Both the position numbers and the translations under genes were made by a program. From Acorus gramineus (taxonomy: Eukaryota > Streptophyta > Magnoliopsida > Acorales > Acoraceae), in assembly GCA_030737835.1 (NCBI GenBank), contig CM060852.1:7522007-7586006 (forward strand): a stretch of 64,000 nucleotides of DNA, given 5' to 3'. Positions 33,036 to 44,280 of the stretch are shown here, in pieces. Numbering within the stretch: position 1 is the first letter of the stretch; every line of letters starts with the position of its first letter. Below the pieces are notes generated by a model. It was given only the letters and a program-made list of their open reading frames with translations, was not told the origin of the DNA and did not search any database.

Positions 33036-36000
33036 TCACTTGACACCAATAACAGACTTCAGGAACCTAAGCTTATCATTAACCTCCACAAGACTGGATG
33101 GATCCTTGAATGAGGTGGGAGGCTCCACTCCAGTGAAAATGTAAAGGGCCTTGAGCTCTTCTACGTATGAAGTTTGAAGTGCATCACCGTAACCAACTAT
33201 TCTTCGCAATGCTTCTACCTGTTCCCATATCTTCTGCTCATCATATAGTTCCTGAAATATAAAATAGAAGATTTCGTTATCGACCTTTAGTCAGGACTGG
33301 TATCAATGCAGAGATACTGGTTGTATTGCTTTTCAATCATTCTCTAGGATTCATATATATATTTTTTTTAAGAATTGTAGCTCTTGTATCCCTAGAACAT
33401 ACAAGATATATATTTCTACATTCCTTGTGTTCAAGTCCTTTTCTTTTCCCTTTATTTTCTCCTTTTGCATGGTGTGGATTCAAGTTCAATATAAATTGGT
33501 CCACCACCTCCATTTTTCATTAAAAAAAAAAAAAAGCCAGAAAGAGAGTCATCAACAAATTCAACAACCACCCCCTCCCACGTATTCAAGAAATTTTAGC
33601 AAATAGAAAATCACATAACTACTGAAGCATACTAGAAGTAGAAAAAAGCCATCACGTATGAATAAATCTTCAAAGCTGGGAAAAATTTGTGTGTCTAATA
33701 AATGTAGAAATAAACCCCTAACCTCGTGAGCGATAGCAGGAGGCGACATTGTGCTCTCCACATCCACATCTTCAGACGTTCGCTCATCAGCTACCAATGC
33801 ATAATTGGACATCTGTACAGATGGCTCTTTCCGAGAATCAGCTGTCTCCATTTCTTTTTCATCCTCGTCTCTATCCTTCAGCTCTTCGAAAGCAAACTAG
33901 TAGTAGAAAAAAGCCATCTACCATGTATGAATAAATCTTCAAAGATAGAAAAAAATTGTGTATCCAATAAATGTAGAAATAAACCCCTAACCTCGTGAGC
34001 GATAGCAAGAAGCAACACAGTGCTCTCCACATCCACATCTTCGAATGTTCGCTCCTCATCAGCTGCTGATGCATAATCGGACATCTGTACAGATGGTTCT
34101 TTCTCAGAATCAGCTGTCTCCATTTCTTTTGCATCCTCTTCTCTATCCTTAAGCTCTTCGATTTCAAGAAAATCCTTTTTGGAACAAATCAAATTAAATT
34201 TAAGAAAAATAAATCTCAATTAACTCAAAGATGTTATTCACGAAGAAAATTCAACAGAACGAAAAAGAAACACAGGCCAAAACTCAAATAAATAGAGGAG
34301 TAACCAAGTTAGGAAAATAATTAAAAAAACTCCATAAATAGGATAGTGATGAGCCCAAGATGAGAATGGAAAGGTGACAAGGAGGTGGCTAGATGACATA
34401 GGACATGATATCAGGTAGGGCGGCTACCAACCCACGTCCGTCAATCATCATCCATCAGCATGTGGGAGACCCAGCTTGAAAACTGCCCTAGCTGGATAGT
34501 TACACATCCCCAACTGTTGGCCTAGTCCATAGCTTATCAATTGTTTGATTTGTTTGTTTAGATAAGCAGTAATTCAGTTTATCCAGTTATAACCATGGAG
34601 TAAATCTACATATCTGAAAATAAAGTTTGTCAAGGAATGAGAATAAGTTGTTAGGATTATCTCAGGATGAGAGGTCAGTGAGTTCATTGGTTAGATCTAG
34701 CTAAGCAACAAACAATGGTGACTGTCACTCCCCGGAGAGCTATATCTCAGTAACCATCGACCCCTATCCATTCACATGGATTTGACTGATTTTCTATGGT
34801 GGTTGCACTAGTTATCCAAGTGAATTATGAAGAATCGAAGACTACCGTGCGGCGGAAAGAGGAGATTTAACTGTCGAGCCCGACAAACTCTCTGAATCTG
34901 GACTTAACCAACTTCCACCAATTTTCTGACTCATAGACCTACAAATAAACTTTATAGAACACATAGTTTTGGATTGATATTTGATATCGATTGTTTGCTA
35001 CATCCAACAAAGATTCCCCCCCCCCCCCCCAACCTTCTTTTTAAAGTCTCTTTCTCTCTATCTTTCAATCTTTGAGGAAGGACTGAATCCCTCCAGAGCA
35101 TGCATTGCATCAATTGATATCAAAGCCTGTTATTACCATTGCTATGACAAAAGGAGGGTATGACGCAACAGTATTGGACATGCTGTGAAGGAGAAGACTC
35201 GTGAATTGACAAACTAGCGAGGCACGTTTAGGCTCACACTAACGTGGTGAAAATATGAACACTTTGTGGACGGCTTGAAAAACTCAAGAATGCCGAATGA
35301 CATCGACGATCACCACATTAACTCGTATTTTACAGCTTACTGAGAATTGCTGCCTCGAGAGGATATGGTGGAAGTTGTATTCCAAGTGGTGGACAAATTG
35401 TTGTTTAGTGTCCAAGATTGAGAAGGGCATTGTATGATGCCACATTTCTAAATATTAAGGTGTTGTTAAGCATGCTTCAAGATACCAAAATAAGGCATCA
35501 GTTGATAATGATATTGCGTGGAGGATAACATCAGAGGGTTTCTTGGCTAATTCTTTGTAGAATGTGCAATCTCCTAGTGCTCAGAAGGTTCATTGGATGA
35601 ATGGGGTTGATGGCTGGGCTATAAAGTGCTCCTAGAAGACCATCTCACATTCTCACCTCTCTCAGTCCAGGCTTTTATGTGGACTGTCAACCTTACTGAA
35701 GTTCTTACAAACTGAACAGTCCTGAGGCCTCTCTCACCTGTGAGATCCGTGGGTTTCTCATTGAAGCAGCCACTCACTTCTCCATCAAATGTTGTTTTAG
35801 TAAAAAAATATTTTGGGAAATATGAAATTGGCATTGGATAAACCTACAATATTCAGATCTATTCAGTCAATGATTTAGAGCTATTGGAATACTATTTTTA
35901 AAAAATTAAAAATATGTAGATTGTCTATGGAACTGTATTTGTATTGTACCTGATATTATCCTTTTCAAAAACAGGCTTATATTATGTTCTTCATCTACAA

Positions 36001-36811
36001 GCCGCCCTATATTAAGCTCTTCACAGAAGCAGTTGAAAGAACGGCACAAACAAAGTGGTATTTTTTACCCATCCCACAAACTCAATAATCGAACTCCCCA
36101 AGTCCCAAGTATACAAAAAAAAATTTAGCAAATAAAAAATACACATCAACCTACCAAAGCTAGAAGAGTTTGGACGAGACCAGCGAACTATCCATATCTC
36201 TCCATACCTCTTTAATAATTTTTAAAATTTTCAATCCAATAGTTCCATGCAACATAAATGCATAAATTTTTCATAGAAACTTATAATTCTTTAGGCAAGG
36301 TTTAGTATTTTAAAAAATTTAAAATATGTGCGGGCCTAACATTGTCCAAAGCATTCCAAAGCTAGAACCCAATAAATGTAGGCATAGAAACCCTAACCTC
36401 GTGAGCGACAACAGGAGGGGCCACTTCGCTCTCCTCATCCGCACCATCCGACACTCGCTCTTCATCGGAGTTTCGAAGAGACGATGGTTCCTCGCCAAAA
36501 TCAACCGTCTCCATTTCTTTTCCATTCTCTTCTTCATCGATCAGGCCTTCTTCGTCTTCGGTGCCTTCTCCCACATTGTGAAGAAATTGCGGCGGAGGGA
36601 GGAGCGAACTCATGATCTTATCGGTGCACGCGTATCCGGCGAAGAGGGCACCAAAGGGGACGGCGAAGGCGAGTCCGACGGCGGAGAAGATCATGAGTGG
36701 AGGGAGGACGACTGGGGCGAAGGTGATCGCGGCTCCCGCGATCATGATCCTCTTCCCTAGATTCCATCCGCGACTCAGGATAGAAGGTTCTCCGATCTTC
36801 TGATCTTCCAT
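33036..36811 (-). CDS. Unrecognised small membrane protein with tandemly duplicated acidic exons, 328 aa
   Basis: I do not know its function. Minus-strand exons: 36811-36398, 34174-33992, 33896-33723, 33251-33036; all GT..AG and phase 0. Residues about 22-62 form one long hydrophobic stretch (IMIAGAAITFAPVVLPPLMI, then SAVGLAFAVPFGALFAGYAC), probably two membrane spans or a hairpin. After KIMSSLLPPP comes an acidic region. The 3' end of exon 1 and all of exons 2 and 3 are variants of one unit, with KEMET.D...EPS, DEER and a final AHE directly before the splice site. Exon 4 encodes ELYDEQKIWEQVEALRRIVGY and ends LRFLKSVIGVK. A (GA)n leader at 36863-36881 lies before the ATG. I recall similar plant membrane proteins of unknown role, normally with one acidic unit. 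The 2.2 kb intron 1 holds an LTR-element fragment. Confidence 0.85.
33632..34167 (-). repeat. ~268-bp tandem duplication covering an exon and its intron flank
   Basis: Two head-to-tail units, about 33632-33896 and 33898-34167, share the intron stretch TAGAAAAAAGCCATC, AATAAATGTAGAAATAAACC and almost the whole acidic exon. The junction produces the CTACTAG acceptor used by exon 3. A third, more diverged copy ends exon 1 (36361-36540). Confidence 0.85.
34380..35600 (+). mobile_element. Degraded LTR retrotransposon 5' region in an intron
   Basis: TTGATATCAAAGCCTG at about 35112-35130 resembles the tRNA-iMet primer binding site TGGTATCAGAGCC that follows plant 5' LTRs. It is followed by ATGACAAAAGGAGGGTATG, the start of a broken gag-like frame (MTKGGYDATVLDM, then REKTRELTN). 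The sequence to the left, with a C15 run at 35016-35030, would be the LTR. It is antisense to the host gene. The pol region is absent. Confidence 0.5.
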
Positions 36812-36899
36812 TCCGGAAAGATTCAGTTCATCTTCTTTGTTTTAGGGGTTTCAGTTTTGGGTGAGAGAGAGAGAGAGAGAGTGTCGGGGCTTGAAGACG

Positions 36900-37250
36900 G
36901 AGAGTAGAATGGATGCTGTAACGTGGCGGGAGAAGAGTAAGCCATGTTGCAGGGGAAGATGACGAGGCATGGGCGGCTCTGCTGCGTGTATTTAAACGGT
37001 TAACTGCGATTTGCCCGATTTGAATCCGAGATGGGAACCGGTTAGTGTTTGATTGTATCTATGACCGTAAAAAAGACAGAGTGTAACTGTCTTCCATAAA
37101 TATAATACAGAAAATAGACAACCCATTTCAATCCCAAATGTCCAAATGTAGTCTGCAATCTTTTTAATATTTTTATAAATAGTATATTTCATCATTTCTA
37201 ATAATACATGTATTTTATAAAAAAAATAAATTATATATTATAATAAAAAA
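36900..37250. other. Intergenic region upstream of the membrane-protein gene
   Basis: Promoter side of the 36811 gene followed by AT-rich DNA. There is a CACGTGGC-like word near 36920 (ACGTGGCGGG). No gene is supported. Confidence 0.4.
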
Positions 37251-37251
37251 A

Positions 37252-37526
37252 ATTTTAGTTTTAAGTCCCCGCGAACCATCATATTTAGTGATCGATCCCT
37301 CCCTTTTTCATATTTAGATTTTAGTCTCCAGATTTAAATGATAGTTCCTTTTTAGTCCCTGAAAGGGACCTATCTATAAATTATTTAATTTACTTTTTAA
37401 TCCCTGTGAGGGACCTATTCATGAATTATCCTTTAAATCGGGAGACTAAAACCTAAATACAAAAAAAGGAGGGATCGATCACTAAATATGATGGTTTGTG
37501 GGGACTTAAAACTAAAAATCCCTAAA
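37252..37526. mobile_element. Foldback element with ~95-bp terminal inverted repeats
   Basis: The left half (TTTTAGTTTTAAGTCCCC, CATCATATTTAGTGATCGAT, CCCTCC) recurs as the reverse complement in the right half (GGAGGGATCGATCACTAAAT, GGGGACTTAAAACTAAAA). The arms are about 95 bp long and differ at few positions. The centre holds two GAGGGACCTAT/AAGGGACCTAT copies. It is non-coding and MITE-like. The word AAAATAAATT on both sides may be the target-site duplication. Confidence 0.8.
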
Positions 37527-37845
37527 ATAAATTGTAGGAACTCGTTTAACGAATATGTAAAAAAATTTAATAAAGTATATATATCAGATTATAATACGTA
37601 GATAACTAAAGAGGTTCATGGAGCTGTAAATAAAATAACAACCCCTATTTTTAACTGAATTCCTAATCTTACATTGTTGTTTGAGTTCATATGCATTTAA
37701 GAAGACCATCAATAGAAAAGTATATGATCGGACTGATGAAAACGAGACTTAAAATGGATTGTGTATAAAAGTGTATCTACATGAAAATATATAAAATACT
37801 TAAATTAACTGCAAAACAGTCCTTATAAACAATAATATATTTTTT

Positions 37846-38832
37846 AGGGTTTTGTTAACTAGTGTTCTTAGAGCACTTGTTAACCCATATTAATTTCTAA
37901 CATTTTAGGCAATCTAATAAATTAATTATGATGTGGGTCTAAAAAAATAAAAAAAATTTAAAATATCAATAACACCTTTAATAAATTCATCACTTTTTTT
38001 TATTTTTTTCCTCCCCGTACTCAAATTTTTTCCTTATACCAAATTTTTTTCCCTCCACTCTTCCTCCTCTCCCATGAGATTTTGTAGATTTTTACAGGAA
38101 ATTAAATAAGAAATCAAGTGTAGAGTTTCAATTTTTTTATGTCTCACAATATCAGTCACGGAAAATTTTTTCTTAGATAATGTTTGGTAATGCGATTGCA
38201 AAACTGATTTTCTGCAATCGCTGGGTTTAAAACTGCGATTGCAGGAAGCTGTCTCCCCCCAGCTTTCTGAAATCGCAGCTTTTGAGCACTATTTACCTGC
38301 AATCGCTGGGTTTAAAACTGCGATTGCGTTTGGTTGCACGATTACAGAACCAGCTTTTTACAATCGCAAATGCTGCGCAATCGTGCAACCAAACGCTACC
38401 TAAGTATGCATTGAGGCCATTGTAATTTGTTTTTCATGCTTAAGTTATATGTTGGTGCCTTATTCTCTCTTATACAAGAAAATAATGCTAAAAAATTTAT
38501 ATAAAAAAAATTGACTTTATATACAAAAAAAAAATATCATTCAATTGTTTGGTATACATATAATTTTTTACACAAATAGGGCATTTTTTTTTAAAATATC
38601 TTATTTATGCTTGTGACACTTTTTATTTTTAAACATTGTGTATGGAAGAGAAAATTTGGGTGTGGGAGAGAAGAAAAAAAAAAGGTGGTAAATATATTAG
38701 GGGTGTTGTTGGTATTTTAAAAAGTCTTTTATTTTTATTAACCATATCATAATTAATTTAATTGTTGACCTAAAAAGTTAATAATTAATATACATTAACA
38801 AGTGCCCTAAAGGCACTCGTTAATGAAACCCT
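37846..38832. mobile_element. ~1-kb element with ~230-bp terminal inverted repeats
   Basis: The left end begins AGGGTTTTGTTAACTAGTG, and the right end read in reverse begins AGGGTTTCATTAACGAGTG. Similarity continues for over 200 bp through GAGCACTTGTTAA/GGGCACTTGTTAA, TTAATTATGATRTGG, the poly-T block and CTCCCAYACYCAAATTTT. No transposase frame is present. Another MITE (38172-38404) sits inside. Possibly Mutator-like from the long TIRs, but the ends of the target duplication are not clear. Confidence 0.75.
38172..38404. mobile_element. MITE nested in the 37846-38832 element
   Basis: Ends CTTAGATAATGTTTGGT and ACCAAACGCTACCTAAG are inverted repeats, and GCGATTGCA/TGCGCAATCG cores lie inside. 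It shares the TTTGGTTGYRCGATTGC family core with the element at 1396-1622. The interior has a duplicated CTGCAATCGCTGGGTTTAAA block. Confidence 0.7.
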
Positions 38833-39339
38833 ATTTTTAAAAAAATACCAACACACACCCTCGGTGTACGCCAATCTTGCTTTTCCCTTACCCAATATCT
38901 AAACAGAGATGAACAAGACCATGAAGGGAATACATTGTAGAAAAATAGGAGAAGTGATTGCGATGAGGTAATGAGAAAAAATAAGAAGTCTGGCCGGACA
39001 TGTGTCGGATTCTTCATTTGTCCTATGCTCATAATGGAAAGCATTTGTCCTTCGAAATCAAGGTATACTTGAAATAGAGAATTTTTATCTTTTGCAAGCA
39101 ACGAAAGCATAAGATGAAAAAAAAAAAATGTGTGAATAAATAATGGTACCAAAAAACAACATTGAGAAATGGATGTGAGTGGACCAATCTTGCTTTTTCC
39201 TTACCCAATAATATCTACATAGAGATGAAGATCCTAAAGGGAATACATTGTAGAAAAAAAAAAGTGAATTGAAAAGTTGAAACATATGGTGTTTGAATGA
39301 GGAAACCACAAACGATAAGAAGTCTATTGAATGAACCTC

Positions 39340-39890
39340 CTGGCCCCGATTTCAATATAATCAGCACGTCGTTCACCATGCGAACATCTCGCGCCGGTAA
39401 GAGAATGTCCCCAAGCCAAGATCAACAACAAAGTGCCTTCCCCATATGTTTTCAACATAGAAACGCTGCTTAGCGAAGATGCGTTTGTTCTGACCCAACC
39501 ATATTGCCCATAAGGTGGCCAGGATAACGGTTTTAAGCACCTGGGAGACAATTCATGAGCTGCCTGCCCGGCTTAGAATGCAACTTTATCACGCTCCACA
39601 TCTCAACTTTGTTTCAGAAGGCTGTTTGGATCCCTGTGGCTAGGCTGACATTGTTCCATAAACTTGCAATGACTGGGTAATGGCAAAAGAGATCGTCCAC
39701 TGTTTCAGTGTCTGTTTTGCACAGCTCGCAAATTATTAAAACGTCAGGAATCCAATTTGCCCTATACGCCTTTGTTAGTAAATAGTTCCAAAAAGCCATC
39801 CACGAGAATATTTTCACCCTCGAATTTTTTAAAATATATAGGAAAACGTTCTGATTTCGAGGCACCCTCGACTTTTTGAACATATTAAAA
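39340..39890 (-). mobile_element. LINE remnant (zf-RVT region of ORF2)
   Basis: The minus strand reads VKIFSWMAFWNYLLTKAYRA, then CELCKTDTETVDDLFCHYPV and SLWNNV, the zf-RVT domain of plant LINEs. In a neighbouring frame it continues TLWAIWLGQNKRIFAKQRFY, the conserved stretch after it. Frame changes and a lack of upstream reverse transcriptase show a 5'-truncated, dead copy. Confidence 0.85.
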
Positions 39891-40798
39891 CACTAGTTAT
39901 ATTTTGATCAGAACTTTCCATCTGATGTTGTTCGTATCTGTAAATTGGTTTCCAATATATAGAGAATGATTAACGGTATATGAGATATAATAACAAATAT
40001 GCATGGGATGTATAACAATATTCAAGAGTGACATAACAATAAAAAAGGAATGTATAACATTATATTAGTGAAATACTTATAGAGAGAGTATAAAATTTAC
40101 AAAAGTATTCCATGGTGTAAGCAATGAAAAAAAGATGGAACCTGAAAAAAAAATACGGCATGCCGAAAAGTCTAGGAACCTATAAAAAAAAATATAGGGT
40201 TAGAAAAAACACATGGAATTAATTTTCTCAAATATATAACTCCTCTACATGCAAAGTCCTTTTTTTATATTTGGGATGTCTCTGTTTCATGAAACTAGTC
40301 TTGCAAGATGTATTAGCTTGAAATTTCAAGGCATGGGGTGTCATGTAGTGCTTAGATATGTGGATGTTGTTAATCTAATTGGTGAAACAATTGTTAGGTA
40401 AGTGAATGACTGAAAAAATAATGAAAAATTTGTGTTTTGTTTTTGGAGTGTGGAGATTTCTCTAATTTATTTCTCTGCTCCCAAGAGATGTGAGACGAAT
40501 TGCTATCAATAGAGTTTTTGAATGAAAATTTGGGATCATTAAAATACATATTTTATTTTTTTTTATGAAAATATATATCTCATTAGAACAGATATACTAA
40601 AAAAATAAAAAAATGTGTGAATTACAAGTGGGACATAAATGATTTGCGCTTTAACATTTTCTTTCGCACAGAGGAAGCTTAGATTAGAACATAGGTTCCA
40701 TTCTCTGATTTATTTTAAATGATGAATCTTAGATTTGATGAATAAACATGTCTAATATACGCATCAATAGTCACATCAGGGACAGACATATGGTATAC

Positions 40799-40978
40799 AT
40801 TAAACCATACATTTGAAAAAGATTACATGGCATGGCATTAAACCATACATTTGAAAAAGATTACATGGCATGGCATTAAACCATACATTTGAAAAAGATT
40901 ACATGGCATGGCATTAAACCATAAATTTGAAAAAGATTACATGGCATTAAACCATACATTTGAAAAAGATTACATGGC
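40799..40978. repeat. Minisatellite, 38/33-bp unit, five copies
   Basis: Three perfect 38-bp units (40799-40836, 40837-40874, 40875-40912) are followed by two 33-bp units (40913-40945 with one substitution, 40946-40978) that lack one ATGGC. Each unit starts ATTAAACCATACATTTG. The last unit runs into the 40970-41295 repeat. Confidence 0.95.
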
Positions 40979-42719
40979 ATTTCTAATGTACATCAATAGT
41001 CTTAGGCTTGATAGGTAAGTTTGCTTCATCCACGCGCACAAACCCATCTTTGTAAGATTTGTTGTAATCTCCATCAATACTTATGCAACTTGTTTCACTT
41101 TTGCTATCAAATCAAGATACGCGTTTTGGATGTGATGAACCTCCTTGCCTCGATATCAATGTAATTGTGTGACTTACATATGATAGTTCTAACCTTCCAT
41201 GCAAATCCGTTATAACCAAACATTTTGAGAGATGCTGAAAAAAGACAAGACAATCATAATTTTTCGAAGATTGATACACATGTATCAGCTCGGGCAGAGA
41301 CTGCAGCAGTGAATAGTGAGTAAAGTAGTATTCTTTTCCATTCATATTTCATCACCATGAAAAATGTAAACTATGGTGTTACTACTGCTTATTCTCCCAG
41401 TTACTGAACAATCTGTCCATCCTATTTTATGCACTTTTTTCGGTTTGCTTGATTTGTTTCTCACAGTTCTTTTCTTCACTGTCTTTGTTCTTCCTTTCCA
41501 TATTCAATGTTTTTTTCCCTTTCCATTATAGAAGGAATTATAATGTCCATAACTCCAATGCAAACAACTGCCCGGCCAGAAGGCCCTGATGAAGTCCATT
41601 CTCATTCTCTCTTTTTATCGAGCGGAAGAGGCACCGAAAAAGAGATAGCAATCAAGAGGATATCTCCGTATATTTCATCCTTGGTAAAACTAACAATTCA
41701 TTAGATATTCTTTACGTATTTCATCTACATAGATCTTAACAATCAATATGGTATCTATGAAATATTATGTATCTATGAAAGATTACATGGGCTTTCTAAT
41801 GTACATCATTAGTCTTGGGCTTGTTAGGTTAACGAAGTTTGCTTCATCCACGCTCACAAACCCATCTTTGTAACATTTGTTGTAATCTCCATTAATACTT
41901 ATGCAACCTGTTTCACTTTTGCTATCAGATGAGGATACGTGTCTTCGTTGTGATGAATCTCCTTGCCTCGATATCAATATAATTGTGTGACTTGCATATG
42001 ATAGTTCTAGCCTTCCATGTAAATCTGTTATAACCAAGCATTTTGAAAGATGGTGAAGAAAGATAAGACCATCATAATTTTTCAAAGATTGATACATATG
42101 TATCAGAATTTTCGGTCTGTCATGTGCCCATAGTGGAGCGCAATGATCAGGCCCAATATTACATAAAAAAAAGGTTCATTGAGAGAATGATATATATACA
42201 CCAGTCCTATTTTTCCCTTACCCAATATCGAAACAGAGATGAAGAAGAGGCTGAAAGAAATACATTGAAGAAAAATAGGAAAATTAGTGAATTGAAAAGT
42301 TGAAGATTATGTGGTGTTTGAATGAGGCAATGACAAACAATAAGAAGTATGGCGAGTATTATGATGTGTTACTGGTGTAGTGAAAGAAATTAACACTCAT
42401 ATATATATATATAGGGCTGACAATCATAAACATTTGAAGACTAATACACATGTATCGGGTTCTTCGTCTGTCTGATGCCTATAATGGAAAGCATGTGTCC
42501 TTCGAAATCAATGTTTACTTGTAAAGCAAGATTTTTTATCATTTGAAAGCAATGAAGACATAAGATAAAGAAAAAGACAAGTGTGATAACAAAAAATGGA
42601 TCAGGCTTAATATGGCCTGTCAAAGAACCAAAAAAACAAAAGAAAAGAAAAACCATTGAGAGATGGATGACAAGTATGGGAAAAAAAGAAGAAAGAAAAG
42701 TGAATGACAAGTTGAATAT

Positions 42720-44280
42720 GATGTGTTAGGCAGTGGAAGAGAGACACACATATATATAGGGTTGAAAAGCAAATTAAAATCTCCAACCATTAATGTCATT
42801 AATATGATATCTATGAAATATAATTAGGCGAGGCTATATTCTTCAAGTTAATGAATATGATATCTTTTATATTTATTAATAATAATAGACATAACTGTAC
42901 CTTGGATACGTAGATTAATATTTATATCTCAGAATTAATATCTTTTAGATCCCGCAACAATGCCATCTATGTTAACTTTCTTAATAACCATACAACTTTT
43001 TTTAAAAACAAATAATAGGCTATATAACTTTTAAACAAAAGTTACAATAGATCCAAAATAACCATACAACTAAATAGTAAGACATATACTGTTTTATGTT
43101 TGATAACAATTGATCACTTATGGTCCAGGTGTCATTTGCAATGTTATGTACTTTATATTATTATATGTAATCTCTGTGAATCAAGAGAGTCAATTGATTA
43201 GATCTATTATTTTCTTAATAGATAATCATATTAGATCTAAATACAATCTCATGTATGTCATTAACCTCTTCACTCAGTAGATATATTCATTTATATTTCA
43301 TATTTTATAAAAAAATACAAACATCATTAACGAGATATGATTTTACAAAAACAATTAAAAATATGTGTGAATCGTGTTTGAGACGGTAAAAAAATTGCAT
43401 GTAATATTTTTAAAAAAAAAAAACTAATAACACATCGATATGTTCAACCCCTTCTAAGCCATGCATCGTAAATTAGCCACCATTTGTTCAGTGACACCAC
43501 TTTAACAGATCATTCGTTTGAAACAAGGAAAAAATCCATATAACCCTCTGTAGAATGCCAAATCCATATAACCCTTTGGCTAAATCTAAATAGCCTAAGA
43601 TTTTTTTACGAATATTCTATTTGATTGAAAATATAGTATATCTAAAATCTCCTATAATATATTAAAAATAAAAAAATCATTTATAAATAACAATTTAAAC
43701 ACTTCAGATAAGGTTTTATAATCCATTCAGGGGATAAAATTATCATTTACAGAAGATTTTTCACATTTTTAATCAATTATAGTGATTTTTTGATAAATTA
43801 TACTTTTAGTCAGGGTTAACCAAATGAAATATTCACATAATATTCTTCATCTATTAACAATATCTCAGGGGGTTATTTGATTTTTCATATGTGTTTTTAG
43901 GGGATCATTTGAAATTTCCCTTGAAACTATGCATATTGGGTCTCATTCGATAGACAATCCATCATGCATAATGTGTGGCCCCTAAACAGAAATTTTAACA
44001 TTGATTGCTTATAAGCCATGCAAGGAGAACAGCTTCTGCACCTAGTAAAACCGAATATGTATATGCTCCCTTAGTTCACACTTCATAGCATTTGCAATGC
44101 AATATTCACATGTAACAACTCACATAACAAACTTTTAAAGGTTGAGATTGTCAAACGTATGTGGAATACCTAATTAAAAAGAAAGCCTTGATAATTATAA
44201 TATGAATTACATAGAATCATAGTCATCCATAACTAATAGACATGTTCAAAGACTGAAGGTTCACATAGCATGTTTGAATT
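42720..44280. other. AT-rich intergenic stretch
   Basis: Very AT-rich with no recognisable gene. It includes a foldback-like element (43525-43922). Around 43290-43390 is an A/T repeat ending AATATGTGTGAATCGTG that resembles stretches near 15250, 32530 and 40560. Confidence 0.5.
43525..43922. mobile_element. Possible foldback MITE
   Basis: The left end contains GGAAAAAATCCATATAACCCTCTG, partly repeated at once. The right end in reverse reads GGGAAATTTCAAATGATCCC, then CAAATAACCCCCTGAG. The arms are similar but diverged, and the interior is AT-rich and non-coding. The element boundaries are approximate. Confidence 0.45.
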
